From contig WLWT01000001.1 in NCBI GenBank assembly GCA_012103455.1, positions 4,409,288 through 4,473,287 of the forward strand: a stretch of 64,000 bases of DNA, in the 5' to 3' direction. A model generated the notes under the pieces. That model was not told where the DNA came from and did not search any database. It was given only the letters and a program-made list of their open reading frames with translations. Numbering within the stretch: position 1 is the first letter of the stretch; the number at the start of each line of letters is the position of its first letter. This stretch comes from Gammaproteobacteria bacterium (GTDB lineage: Bacteria > Pseudomonadota > Gammaproteobacteria > HK1). Shown in pieces: positions 18,688 to 28,202 of the stretch. A program made the translations under genes and the position numbers.

Positions 18688-20213
18688 CAGCGTTCATCCA
18701 TCCCCGAGCGCGCCTCCAAAATAAGACGTGTTTTCAACTCGTGAAGGCCGCGCTCGAGACCCACTGGATAAATGTGCGGATAGGTCAACCGTTTCAAAGT
18801 CGAATGCAACGCGGCGAGCCCATCTTTAACCCGCTTCCTCGCGTGTTCAATACTGGCGCAGTGGGTGGCGCGCAGCTCGCCCTTGGTCATATAGGGTTGC
18901 AGCAGATCAACGTACTCGAGGCTCGCGGACAAACGCCGGCGGCGCGTATGATCGACCGGGTCAACGATGATGCAATCGGCATCGGGCTGATGGTTCTCGT
19001 TGAACACCGCATCGGCGATCAAACGTCCCCCATCGTGAAATCTACGCACCTGCAACACCCCCGGCGTTGACACTTTAACTGCTTGTTCGGACAGCTTGAT
19101 GCGATCTTGCCATCGGCCATGGGCGTCACGGATCGCCGTTATTTTATAAATGCCACCGAGTGCACCGTCTTCATGGCCGGTCACCAATTTAGTACCCACA
19201 CCCCACGCGGCGATAGTGGCGCCTTGTTTTTTCAAGCTCTCGATGATCCACTCATCCAAGTCGTTGCTGGCGAAAACAACGCAATGATTAAAGCCAGCCT
19301 TATCCAACATCCGCCGGGCCTCGATACTGAGATAAGCAAGATCGCCCGAATCCAATCGAATGCCCAACAACTCCTGACCCTGTTCACGCAGCCACCTGCC
19401 TACCACAATGGCATTGCGAACGCCTTCCAGTGTGTCGTAAGTATCGACCAAAAAAACACAATTGTTCGGCATCGCTGCCGCATAGGTCTTGAAAGCCTCC
19501 AACTCGGAATCGAAACTCATGACCCAACTATGGGCATGGGTACCGCGCACTGGAATGCCGTACAGTTTCCCGGCCAGCACGTTGGATGTGCCGGCGCAAC
19601 CACCCACGTAAGCGGCCCGGCTAGCGGCAAGCGCGCCATCGATACCGTGGGCACGGCGCAAGCCGAATTCAAGCACCGGCCCGCCTCCGGTTGCCTCGCA
19701 AACACGCGCCGCCTTGGTGGCGATGAGCGTTTGAAAATTGACGATGTTAAGAATAGGCGTCTCCAGGATCTGCGCTTGCCAGATAGGTCCGCGCACCCGC
19801 AGCAGCGGTTCGTGAGGAAACACCACCGTGCCCTCGTCAACCGCATCTATATCGCAGCGCAGCTCGGATTGTTCCAGATACCGTAGAAAATCGTCTTCGA
19901 ATAATGCCTTACCATCCCGGCCCGTCAGCGACGCCAGATAGTCGAGATCCGAGACTTCGAAACGAAAGCGTTGTAGATACGATGAGAGGGTGCCCTGCCC
20001 GCAGGCGATAGTGTAGCCCCCATTAAACGGATGCTGGCGAAAAGACAGGGTGAAACAAGCTTCCCGCTCAGCCATGCCCGCCCGCCAATAACCGTGGGCC
20101 ATGGTGAGTTGGTATAAGTCCGTCAGTAGTGCGAGGGAGCCTGAGTAGACCTGAAGAGCGTCTTCCACCCGCGAACCGTTCATGCATCTAACCCGAGATT
20201 CCGCGCCCTCCAA
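18687..20213 (-). CDS. pncB: Nicotinate phosphoribosyltransferase
   Basis: A protein of about 500 residues that makes nicotinate mononucleotide from nicotinate and PRPP in NAD salvage. SLALLTDLYQLTMAHGYW is the family's N-terminal signature, FGLRRAHGIDGALAASRAAY is at the substrate site, and GIRLDSGDL and the following GVGTKLVTG form the phosphoribosyl-binding region. The frame opens at 20213; an internal ATG at 20183 (MNGSRVEDAL) fits the family start equally well. It stands between dnaE/DUF3095 and accA, an unusual place, and overlaps accA by 4 bp. Confidence 0.93.
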   Translation of the reverse strand: MEGAESRVRCMNGSRVEDALQVYSGSLALLTDLYQLTMAHGYWRAGMAEREACFTLSFRQHPFNGGYTIACGQGTLSSYLQRFRFEVSDLDYLASLTGRDGKALFEDDFLRYLEQSELRCDIDAVDEGTVVFPHEPLLRVRGPIWQAQILETPILNIVNFQTLIATKAARVCEATGGGPVLEFGLRRAHGIDGALAASRAAYVGGCAGTSNVLAGKLYGIPVRGTHAHSWVMSFDSELEAFKTYAAAMPNNCVFLVDTYDTLEGVRNAIVVGRWLREQGQELLGIRLDSGDLAYLSIEARRMLDKAGFNHCVVFASNDLDEWIIESLKKQGATIAAWGVGTKLVTGHEDGALGGIYKITAIRDAHGRWQDRIKLSEQAVKVSTPGVLQVRRFHDGGRLIADAVFNENHQPDADCIIVDPVDHTRRRRLSASLEYVDLLQPYMTKGELRATHCASIEHARKRVKDGLAALHSTLKRLTYPHIYPVGLERGLHELKTRLILEARSGMDER

Positions 20214-20308
20214 ACGCCCAGCTAAGCGGTTGCACGGGACGTACGGCTAAACACATGAGCTTACGCCAGTAGCCCCGTGGTTTAAACCGGCCTCAAAGCC
20301 CGACGCGT

Positions 20309-21529
20309 TCATGATGGAGGACGCGTAACGAGCTGCGCCTTGAGGCCCTTGGCTGCGGACCATAAGCCACCTTCGCTGCCGTCGATGTAATGCACGTGCT
20401 CATGGTTTTCTATATTCGGTGCGACACAGGTCATGATCGCGTGACGGGCCCGGTGAGCGCCAAAGATGATACGCCCCTCCTGGTGGAGCGCCTCGAGTTC
20501 GCGTTCCACCGCATCGCACTGCGCACTGGTACAGTCGATGATCAACCGCAGCATGCCATTGACTTTGCGAAAGTCCGAATTGATCGCCATCTCCTCCTTG
20601 TAGAGCGCAGGATCGAAGGCACCGACTCGGCGATTGAGTCCGAACACCAGCAATGCGGCTAAGTGAATGAAAAGAACTTTGCATCCATTCAATAGCACGT
20701 TACCCGGCAGACTCTTCAACTCCTTGCGCATCCCTTCAAGGCGCAGCTTGAACCGCATATTGGCAACTTTCACCGGACTCGACTCCGATGCGTTCAATGC
20801 CACCACGCCGTTGATGCGCTCCAACACCTGGCGGTAGATCTCATCGGTGCCGTAGGTGTCATGGGCACGGGCACCGATGATAAGACACAGCATGGCCCCG
20901 TTGGTGGAGGGCATCGGCGACCAGCGGCACGACAACGACTCGAGATCCGGTTGATGGCTGGCAGCCGGCTGCGTATCGATGGCGAATTCACCACTTTTGA
21001 CCACGCTATCGGCGAGGTCGAAACCGTCGCCACGAAACATGGCCATGGCATTGCCGGGGCTGAACTCCATGCGCGCTACCAATATGGACGCACCTCTGGC
21101 ACGGATTTCACGCACCGGCACCGCGCCCACGCGCAATTCCAACCCGAACGCTTCCTCGCCCCAGCGTTTGGTGGCCAGTAGTGCCGCCACGGTTGCTTCT
21201 CGGGCACAGTCCGGTACCGCTAAAGTGGCCCCGTCCCCGCCAAACACAGTAGGTAATTCATACTCGCTCACCGCGTTGGTAACAGCGACTATGCAGGCGG
21301 CCCCCAGATAGTTCACCTCGGCGTATTTGCCACTGTCCACGGCTTTGGTACTACCGGTGATATCGGCCACCACCAGCCACCAGTCATCGGGCAGGTCAAC
21401 GTAGAAGTGGGTATCGAAGGCTTCGTCAACAAAGCTGTGAAACGGCGTCAGATCGCGGTAGAAATGGGCGTTGTCAGCTCGTTTGTTATCCGATGTCTTG
21501 GTGTCTGATTTCTCGGCGCTTTCTTGCAT
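20309..21529 (-). CDS. DUF3095 family protein, nucleotidyl-cyclase-like
   Basis: A protein of about 406 residues of the DUF3095 family. WWLVVADITGSTKAVDSGKY followed some 50 residues later by PTVFGGDGATLAVP resembles the two metal-binding Asp positions of class III nucleotidyl cyclases, so a cyclase-like fold is plausible, although no product has been shown to my knowledge. The C-terminal half, with FRKVNGMLRLIIDCT and a His-rich tail ENHEHVHYIDG, is less defined. ATG 21529 (MQESAEKS) is preferred; the frame is open to 21562. The gene sits 28 bp after dnaE in the same direction. Confidence 0.75.
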   Translation of the reverse strand: MQESAEKSDTKTSDNKRADNAHFYRDLTPFHSFVDEAFDTHFYVDLPDDWWLVVADITGSTKAVDSGKYAEVNYLGAACIVAVTNAVSEYELPTVFGGDGATLAVPDCAREATVAALLATKRWGEEAFGLELRVGAVPVREIRARGASILVARMEFSPGNAMAMFRGDGFDLADSVVKSGEFAIDTQPAASHQPDLESLSCRWSPMPSTNGAMLCLIIGARAHDTYGTDEIYRQVLERINGVVALNASESSPVKVANMRFKLRLEGMRKELKSLPGNVLLNGCKVLFIHLAALLVFGLNRRVGAFDPALYKEEMAINSDFRKVNGMLRLIIDCTSAQCDAVERELEALHQEGRIIFGAHRARHAIMTCVAPNIENHEHVHYIDGSEGGLWSAAKGLKAQLVTRPPS

Positions 21530-21590
21530 TGTTCGAGTCCTTATTGCGTGAGTACCCAACACTGCGGAGCGGGCGCTTCGCAGTCCCGCT

Positions 21591-24500
21591 CTACCGGTAG
21601 CGCACGGCGACTTGGGTCAAAGCGTCAAACTCGCGAAGTTTTTGCAGAAGATCATCGGTTGGCGCCAGCTTCCACTCATCGGAGCAGGGTAAAACGGCAG
21701 CGATATCATCCTTGCGTTTATATTCGATATAGAGCCGGGCCGCCCCGTGGCGATAGGGATCGAGCAGCGCGCGCAACCGTTCCAACACATCCGTGCCGGC
21801 GTGTTCTTCGTCAAGACCGACCAGCAATCCCCGGGCAAACCGGGAACGGGCTGCGTCCATGTCGTAGACGTCTTCAGCATTCATGGCAATGCTCCCACTG
21901 AAATCGTCGGCACTGATAATGCCGTCGATAATGACCAAATTATCCTTGAACAGATGCCGCTGGGTGCGCTGATACACGTCCGAATAGACCACCGCCTCGA
22001 TGCGCCCAGTACCATCGTCCAACGTCACTATAGCCATGCGGCCACGGCGGGAATTGACCGTGCGTAGCGCCACGATCAAACCGGCGGCACGCTGGGTCTG
22101 GTCGGGATCGGGCTGGAGGCGGACCAGGCGCGCACTGGCCAGCCACTCGATCTCGTCTATGTAGCGGTTGACCGGATGCCCGGTCAGATAAAGTCCCAAG
22201 GTTTCTTTCTCACCTTGCAACCGTTCGTGCTCGGGCCATTCAACAGCCGCCTCGAAGCGACCCTCTTGCACCGACACAACTGCGGCGCCGCCGAATAGAT
22301 CATCTTGACCGGCATCGCGATCCCTAGCATGTTGTTCGGCGCTGACACTGGCCCGTTCCAGCGATGCCATGCAGGCGGCACGGCTAGGCCCCAGATCATC
22401 GAGCGCGCCTGCGCGTATCAGCGCCTCGCTGACCCGGCGGTTCACTTTTTTACTGTCAACCCGCCGGCAAAAATCAAACAGATCCGAATAATTGCCGTTC
22501 GCGGAGCGCTCATCCACGATGCTATGGACGGCCCCTTGCCCAACCCCTTTTATCGCGCCTAAACCATAGCGGATGGTGCGCTCTTGCTGTGCGCTGAACG
22601 GCCAAGTACAGGTGTTGACATCAGGGGGCAGGACTTTGATGCCCATGGTCCGGCACTCATCGATCAGCGTGACCACTTTGTCGGTGGAATCCATATCGGC
22701 GGAGAGCACCGCCGCCATGAAGTGAGCCGGATAATGGGTTTTCAACCAAGCCGTCTGATACGACACCAGTGCATACGCGGCCGAGTGCGAGCGGTTGAAT
22801 CCGTAGCCTGCGAATTTCTCCATCAGATCGAAGATGTACGTGGCCACCTCCTTATCGACCCCCCGGGCCAGGGCACCGTCCACGAATACACTGCGCTGCT
22901 TGGCCATCTCCTCAGGCTTTTTCTTGCCCATAGCGCGGCGCAATAAATCCGCCCCGCCGAGGGTATAACCCGCCAGCACCTGGGCGATCTGCATCACCTG
23001 CTCTTGATAGAGGATTACGCCATAGGTGGGCTCCAAGATAGGCTTAAGCTCCGGGTGTGGGTATTGCACGGCAGCCAAGCCGTGTTTGCGGGCGATGAAA
23101 TCATCCACCATGCCCGATTGGAGCGGGCCTGGCCGGAACAGTGCCACCAAAGCGATGATGTCCTCGAAGCAATCAGGCCGCAACTTGCGGATGAGTTCTC
23201 GCATACCGCGCGATTCGAGTTGGAACACGGCGGTAGTGCCCGCCCCCATAACCAGCTTGAAGGTCGCCTCATCGGCCATGGGGATGGCGTTGATATCTAT
23301 AGGCTCGGCCCCCGCCGCTTCGTGCTCGGCATTGATCGCGCGCAGTGCCCAATCGATAATAGTCAGCGTGCGCAAACCGAGGAAATCGAATTTCACCAGG
23401 CCGACCGCTTCCACATCGTCCTTGTCGAACTGGGTGACGGGAGTGGCGCCGCCCTGCTCATAGTAGAGCGGCGAGAAATCAGTCAACGCCGAGGGCGCTA
23501 TCACCACGCCACCGGCGTGTTTGCCGGGATTGCGGGCGATACCCTCCAAGCTGCGCGCCATATCGATGATCGCGCGCACCTCCTCGTCCGTATCGTAACG
23601 CCGCTTGAGCGCCTCCTCGTCCGCCAACGCCTTATCGAGGGTGATGCCGACCTCGAACGGAATGAGTTTGGCCAATTGATCGACGAACCCATAGGGATGT
23701 CCAAGCACCCGTCCCACATCGCGCACCGCCGCCTTTGCCGCCATGGTGCCGAAAGTGATAATTTGAGACACCTTATCGGCGCCGTAGCGCTGCGCCACAT
23801 AGTCGATCACTCGATCGCGGCCTTCCATGCAGAAATCCACATCGAAATCAGGCATAGAGACCCGCTCGGGATTCAAAAAGCGCTCGAACAATAGGTCGAA
23901 ACCGATGGGGTCCAGATCGGTAATACCGAGTGCATAAGCGACGAGTGATCCGGCACCGGAGCCGCGGCCCGGGCCCACCGGCACACCGTTGTTACGCGCC
24001 CAGCTAATGAAATCGGCCACGATAAGAAAATAGCCGGCAAAACCCATCTCATTGATGACGCTGAGTTCGAGCGCTAGACGCTCATCGTAGACCGGACGTT
24101 TGTCTGCCAAGCTCGGGGCTGGAAATAGCTTGGCCAGACGCTGCTCCAGCCCGGCGCGGGCGGCAGACGCAAACCAGGTATCGGTGGTGTAGCCCTCCGG
24201 CACTTGGAAATCGGGCAGGAAAGTCTTGCCCAAACGCAGCTCCACGCTGCATCTGCGGGCGATTTCCACACTGTTTTCCAGAGCTTCGGGCAGATCGGCG
24301 AACAACCTCGCCATTTCCTGCGGCGAGCGTAGGTACTGCTCCGCGGTATAGTGACGCGGCCGCCTGGGATCATCCAAAATGCGGCCCTCATGAATGCAGA
24401 CGCGTACTTCATGGGCATCGAAATCATCCGGGTGCACGAATCGCACGTCATTAGTGGCCACTACGGGAAGGCTTAGATCGATAGCGAGATCGACTGCTTC

Positions 24501-25043
24501 GTCCAAATACCGGCTCTCGTGGCGCCGGCCGGTGCGCTGCACATCCAGATAAAAGCGATCGCCCAGGGTGTCCTGCCAGCGCCGCGCCGCATCCACCGCC
24601 GCTTGGCGTTTGCCGGTCAGCAGCAAGCGGCCTATCTCGCCTCGCATACCGCCCGCCATCACGATCAGGCCATCAGCATGGCGCAACAACCATTCGCGCT
24701 CTAGCTGAGGCACACCTTGGCTCTGGCCGTCGCGATACCCCAAGGACAGCAACTCACTTAAGTTGCGGTATCCTTCCTGATTCTGGCAAAGAGCGGTCAA
24801 CCGCATCAGCGCCTCGCCGTTTTTGCCCCTCAACCAGAGATCGGCGCCTATGATGGGCTTGATGCCAGCGGCCACCGCGGCGCGGTAGAACTTGATCAAG
24901 GCGAACACATTGCCTTGATCGGTGATCGCCACCGCCGGCATGTTGGCGGCCCGCACCGCTTTGATAAGCGGCTTGATCTGCACCACGCTGTCGGCCAAAG
25001 AGTGGTCAGTATGCACACTCAGATGAACGAACTGACTCATCAA
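21591..25043 (-). CDS. dnaE: DNA polymerase III alpha subunit
   Basis: The 1150-residue replicative polymerase, close to the E. coli length of 1160. The PHP domain opens FVHLSVHTDHSLADSV. The palm contains the catalytic SMPDFDVDFCMEGRDRVIDY near residue 400 and the fingers follow with ITFGTMAAKAAVRDVGRVLG and the HAGGVVIAP stretch. A helix-hairpin-helix (YGLGAIKGVGQGA) and an OB domain (RAAGLIVALRTVNSRRGRMA) lie in the C-terminal third. It overlaps rnhB by 4 bp in the common gammaproteobacterial order lpxB-rnhB-dnaE. Confidence 0.98.
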   Translation of the reverse strand: MMSQFVHLSVHTDHSLADSVVQIKPLIKAVRAANMPAVAITDQGNVFALIKFYRAAVAAGIKPIIGADLWLRGKNGEALMRLTALCQNQEGYRNLSELLSLGYRDGQSQGVPQLEREWLLRHADGLIVMAGGMRGEIGRLLLTGKRQAAVDAARRWQDTLGDRFYLDVQRTGRRHESRYLDEAVDLAIDLSLPVVATNDVRFVHPDDFDAHEVRVCIHEGRILDDPRRPRHYTAEQYLRSPQEMARLFADLPEALENSVEIARRCSVELRLGKTFLPDFQVPEGYTTDTWFASAARAGLEQRLAKLFPAPSLADKRPVYDERLALELSVINEMGFAGYFLIVADFISWARNNGVPVGPGRGSGAGSLVAYALGITDLDPIGFDLLFERFLNPERVSMPDFDVDFCMEGRDRVIDYVAQRYGADKVSQIITFGTMAAKAAVRDVGRVLGHPYGFVDQLAKLIPFEVGITLDKALADEEALKRRYDTDEEVRAIIDMARSLEGIARNPGKHAGGVVIAPSALTDFSPLYYEQGGATPVTQFDKDDVEAVGLVKFDFLGLRTLTIIDWALRAINAEHEAAGAEPIDINAIPMADEATFKLVMGAGTTAVFQLESRGMRELIRKLRPDCFEDIIALVALFRPGPLQSGMVDDFIARKHGLAAVQYPHPELKPILEPTYGVILYQEQVMQIAQVLAGYTLGGADLLRRAMGKKKPEEMAKQRSVFVDGALARGVDKEVATYIFDLMEKFAGYGFNRSHSAAYALVSYQTAWLKTHYPAHFMAAVLSADMDSTDKVVTLIDECRTMGIKVLPPDVNTCTWPFSAQQERTIRYGLGAIKGVGQGAVHSIVDERSANGNYSDLFDFCRRVDSKKVNRRVSEALIRAGALDDLGPSRAACMASLERASVSAEQHARDRDAGQDDLFGGAAVVSVQEGRFEAAVEWPEHERLQGEKETLGLYLTGHPVNRYIDEIEWLASARLVRLQPDPDQTQRAAGLIVALRTVNSRRGRMAIVTLDDGTGRIEAVVYSDVYQRTQRHLFKDNLVIIDGIISADDFSGSIAMNAEDVYDMDAARSRFARGLLVGLDEEHAGTDVLERLRALLDPYRHGAARLYIEYKRKDDIAAVLPCSDEWKLAPTDDLLQKLREFDALTQVAVRYR

Positions 25044-25633
25044 GCTTCCCCGTGTAATGCACGGCGCACCGGCGCGAATGAACGCCGGTGGCAGGGACTC
25101 GGTCCGTAGCGGGCTAGCGCGTCCAGATGGGCCCGCGTGGGATAACCTTTATGCTTAGCGAAATCGTACCTGGGATAACGTGCATGGAGTGAGATCATTT
25201 CGCGATCCCGCCAAACCTTCGCCAAAATGGAAGCGGCACTGATGCACGGATGCAACACATCGCCTTTAACGAAGGTACGGGCCGTGCAACGCAGGGCTGG
25301 CGCGCGGTTTCCATCGATCCAAGCTTCATCAGGCGCTAGCGACAGTCCGGATACGGCGCGTTCCATGGCCAACATAGTAGCGGCTAAAATATTCACACGA
25401 TCTATCTCGCGAACACTGGCGACCCCTATATGCCAGGCCAACGCCCGCGCCTTTATTTCCTCCTCCAGCACCTCACGGGTTGTGGGCGATAGTTGCTTAG
25501 AGTCGGCCAAGCCCGCTATGGGATCGGCGGGATTCAAGATCACCGCCCCTGCCACCACCGGTCCCGCCAACGGGCCACGTCCAGCCTCATCCACTCCGGC
25601 AACTCTATAGATCACAAGGCCTGGCGAGATCAC
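25040..25633 (-). CDS. rnhB: Ribonuclease HII
   Basis: A 197-residue enzyme that nicks RNA in RNA-DNA hybrids, mainly misincorporated ribonucleotides. The acidic catalytic residues lie in RVAGVDEAGRGPLAGPVVAG (Asp-Glu pair), EAWIDGN and SILAKVWRD. The length matches E. coli (198). The start region is unusual: an 18-bp tandem duplication covers the first codons and reaches into lpxB, so the GTG at 25633 and the first residues, ISPGLVIY, are within duplicated DNA. A second GTG at 25615 (VIYRVAGVDE) would give a shorter product. Confidence 0.95.
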   Translation of the reverse strand: MISPGLVIYRVAGVDEAGRGPLAGPVVAGAVILNPADPIAGLADSKQLSPTTREVLEEEIKARALAWHIGVASVREIDRVNILAATMLAMERAVSGLSLAPDEAWIDGNRAPALRCTARTFVKGDVLHPCISAASILAKVWRDREMISLHARYPRYDFAKHKGYPTRAHLDALARYGPSPCHRRSFAPVRRALHGEA

Positions 25634-25644
25634 AAGGCCTGGCG
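25609..25644. repeat. Perfect tandem duplication, 2 x 18 bp, at the rnhB start and lpxB end
   Basis: AGATCACAAGGCCTGGCG occurs twice head to tail. It duplicates the start-codon region of rnhB and overlaps the last codons of lpxB. Confidence 0.95.
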
Positions 25645-26814
25645 CTCATGGGCACTCGTAACATCAAGGACCGCCGCCGCTGCCCGTGCACTGGCGCCGC
25701 CGCAATGCAACAGGCGGTGTAACTCATCGAACCGCCGCGTCAGAGCATCCACTTGCGCGGGCTCTCGCAACCAGCGCAACACCGCCGCGCATAGCGCACC
25801 CGGGGTTGCCTCGGCTTGCAATAGCTCCGGCACCAGTGCTTCACCGGCGAGAAGATTGGGCAAGCTGACATAAGGCACTGTCAGCAGACGCTTCATAATG
25901 TGATAGGTAATGAGATTGACCTTGTAGGTAACCACCATGGGACGCTTCAGCAACATAGTCTCGAGCGCCGCCGTACCGGATGCGACCAACACCACATTCG
26001 CCGCTCCCACCGCATCGTGCGCCCGTCCCTTCACAATGACCAGCGGCAATGTCCGGTGGGATTCGGCCAACTTCAGGAGATCGGTGTAAATAGCCGTGCT
26101 AGCAGCCGGCATGATGAAACCTAGATCGGGTAGCGCTAACCGCAGCCTCTCAGCCGACTCGAGCAGCAGGCCGGCCAACGCTTTGATCTCCGGTTTACGG
26201 GAACCCGGCAGCAGCGCAAGCCATCGCCGATCGGGGTCAAGACCCAAAGCGCGCCGGCACACCCCGGCATCCACCCGCGCCGGCAGAGTATCCGCCAACG
26301 GGTGACCTACATAAGTCACGCCGATGTCTGCACCGCGGTAAATAGACTCCTCGAACGGGAATAGCACCAGCATATGGTTCACTGCCCGGGCGATGCTTTT
26401 GAGCCGCCCGCGCCGCCATGCCCACACCGATGGACTGACGTAGTGAATCGCCGGTATGCCGCCGGCCCGTAGGCGCCGCTCCAGACCCAACATGAAATCG
26501 GGCGCATCTATGCCAATGAAAACATCGGGGGGATCGCGCAACCAATGCTTCGCCAACCGCGCCCGATCCCGCATCAATCCAAGATAGCGGGGCGCCACCT
26601 CGGCAAATCCCATGATGGAAAGGCGTTCCATAGGATAGACGGGGACGCAGCCCGCTGCCTCCATAGCGGGCCCCGCAATACCCTCGAACCGGATGCTTGG
26701 CCGCAGAACTCTCAACGCCTCGATAAGGCCCGCCCCGAGAGCATCGCCGGATGCCTCACCTGCCGCCATAGCGACACGCAGTGGACGCCGCCCGTCCCGG
26801 CGTGCCTCGCTCAT
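25630..26814 (-). CDS. lpxB: Lipid-A-disaccharide synthase
   Basis: A 394-residue GT-B glycosyltransferase (family 19) that joins UDP-2,3-diacylglucosamine and lipid X to the lipid A disaccharide at the inner membrane. VAMAAGEASGDALGAGLIEAL is the N-terminal signature; IGIDAPDFML, HYVSPSVWAWRRGR and LLPGSRKPEI are the other conserved blocks. It is slightly longer than E. coli LpxB (382). It overlaps lpxA and rnhB by 4 bp on each side. Confidence 0.97.
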   Translation of the reverse strand: MSEARRDGRRPLRVAMAAGEASGDALGAGLIEALRVLRPSIRFEGIAGPAMEAAGCVPVYPMERLSIMGFAEVAPRYLGLMRDRARLAKHWLRDPPDVFIGIDAPDFMLGLERRLRAGGIPAIHYVSPSVWAWRRGRLKSIARAVNHMLVLFPFEESIYRGADIGVTYVGHPLADTLPARVDAGVCRRALGLDPDRRWLALLPGSRKPEIKALAGLLLESAERLRLALPDLGFIMPAASTAIYTDLLKLAESHRTLPLVIVKGRAHDAVGAANVVLVASGTAALETMLLKRPMVVTYKVNLITYHIMKRLLTVPYVSLPNLLAGEALVPELLQAEATPGALCAAVLRWLREPAQVDALTRRFDELHRLLHCGGASARAAAAVLDVTSAHERQAL

Positions 26815-27617
26815 CGCACGATCCCGCGCTCCGAGCGCTGAAGAAAATCCACCATCGTTCGCACTTCTTCCACACTCTCAGCCTGTGCCACCAATAATCG
26901 CTTGGCATCAACCAGCGCATGGCCTTGCTTGTACAAAGTCTTATAAGCCCGCCGTATCTCGCGAATGACATCGGCGTCGAAGCCGTGCCGGCGCAAACCT
27001 TCGGCATTGATGCCGTGGGGCGCCGCGCTGTTGCCCGAGACTGTCACATAGGGCGGCACGTCCTTGAAAATAACCGCACCCATGGCGGTGAAAGCATGCA
27101 CCCCTATGGCACAAAACTGATGGACCACGGTAAACGCACCGAAGATGACGTGGTCTTCAACCCGCACATGGCCGGCCAAGGTAGTGCCATTGGCCATGAT
27201 GGTGTGATCACCCACCAGGCAATCATGGGCCACGTGCACATAAGCCATGATCCAGTTGCCATGGCCGATACGGGTAACACCACCGCCTTGCACAGTCCCA
27301 CGATTAAGCGTGCAACTCTCACGAATGGTGTTGCTATCGCCTATCTCGAGCACCGTGTGTTCACCGCCGTATTTCTTATCCTGTGGTGCATCGCCAATAG
27401 AGCAGAATGGATAAATACGATTGCCGCAGCCTATACGGGTGGGCCCGTGCAATACACAATGTGAAGCAATGGTGGTGCCCGGGCCTATCTCTACGCCTTC
27501 GCCCACGATGGTCCAGGGTCCGATGGACACATCTTCCCCGATGACGGCCGATGGCGCTATCCGTGCACTGGGATCGATGTTAGCGCTCGGGTGGATAGTG
27601 GCGCGCGCGTCGTTCAA
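26811..27617 (-). CDS. lpxA: UDP-N-acetylglucosamine acyltransferase
   Basis: A 268-residue left-handed beta-helix enzyme that adds the first hydroxyacyl chain in lipid A synthesis. Hexapeptide repeats run from IHPSANIDPSARIAPSAVIG, and the catalytic His lies in AYVHVAHDCLVGDHTIMAN. The C-terminal helical domain contains NAEGLRRHGFDADVI. It trimerises in the cytoplasm. The length is close to E. coli (262). It lies 28 bp after fabZ and overlaps lpxB. Confidence 0.97.
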   Translation of the reverse strand: MNDARATIHPSANIDPSARIAPSAVIGEDVSIGPWTIVGEGVEIGPGTTIASHCVLHGPTRIGCGNRIYPFCSIGDAPQDKKYGGEHTVLEIGDSNTIRESCTLNRGTVQGGGVTRIGHGNWIMAYVHVAHDCLVGDHTIMANGTTLAGHVRVEDHVIFGAFTVVHQFCAIGVHAFTAMGAVIFKDVPPYVTVSGNSAAPHGINAEGLRRHGFDADVIREIRRAYKTLYKQGHALVDAKRLLVAQAESVEEVRTMVDFLQRSERGIVR

Positions 27618-27645
27618 CCGTCGGTACTCTTGAGTGTCCGTACCC

Positions 27646-28101
27646 TTAAGCGTGCCTGTCGGTGGTGCCGGTATCTCTAAGAGCCCCCATCAATGCCGCC
27701 TCCGCTACCGTCTTGCCATCCACCCTGGCAACGGCATCGGCTTTCACTACGCCGCGGGAGTAACGCTTCTGGGTGATGTCTACGAGCAATTGATCGCCTG
27801 GGACCACCGGCTGGCGAAACCGCGACTTGTCGATGCCAACGAAGTAATACAAAGAATTAGCCGATGGTAGCTGCTCGAGGCTACGCATGGCCAGGATGCC
27901 TGTGGCCTGCGCCATGACTTCCAAGATCATGACACCTGGCATAACCGGGCGGCCGGGAAAATGTCCTAGGAAAAACGGCTCGTTGAAGGTGACGTTCTTC
28001 ACTGCCCGCAAATGAGCGTTCGGCACGCAAGTCAACACTCTATCGATCAGCAAAAACGGATAACGGTGAGGCAGGAAGCGCATGATCTCGCCAATATCCA
28101 T
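27646..28101 (-). CDS. fabZ: 3-hydroxyacyl-ACP dehydratase FabZ
   Basis: A 151-residue hot-dog-fold enzyme that dehydrates 3-hydroxyacyl-ACP in fatty-acid elongation. The catalytic His and Glu lie in GHFPGRPVMPGVMILEVMAQ, and MDIGEIMRFLPHRYPFLLID is the usual N-terminus. ATG 28101 follows GGAGAAGG by about 4-8 nt and gives exactly the E. coli length, so it is preferred. The frame is nevertheless open back to a GTG at 28206 that abuts the lpxD stop, which would add 35 poorly conserved residues; that longer form cannot be excluded. Confidence 0.95.
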   Translation of the reverse strand: MDIGEIMRFLPHRYPFLLIDRVLTCVPNAHLRAVKNVTFNEPFFLGHFPGRPVMPGVMILEVMAQATGILAMRSLEQLPSANSLYYFVGIDKSRFRQPVVPGDQLLVDITQKRYSRGVVKADAVARVDGKTVAEAALMGALRDTGTTDRHA

Positions 28102-28202
28102 GCTGCCTTCTCCCGCTTCGCCGATCACTTGATCGGGTGGCGTCTCATCCGTTCGACTGATTCCCATTTGACTGCTTCGCGCACGGTCGGCGCTCTGTTC
28201 GC

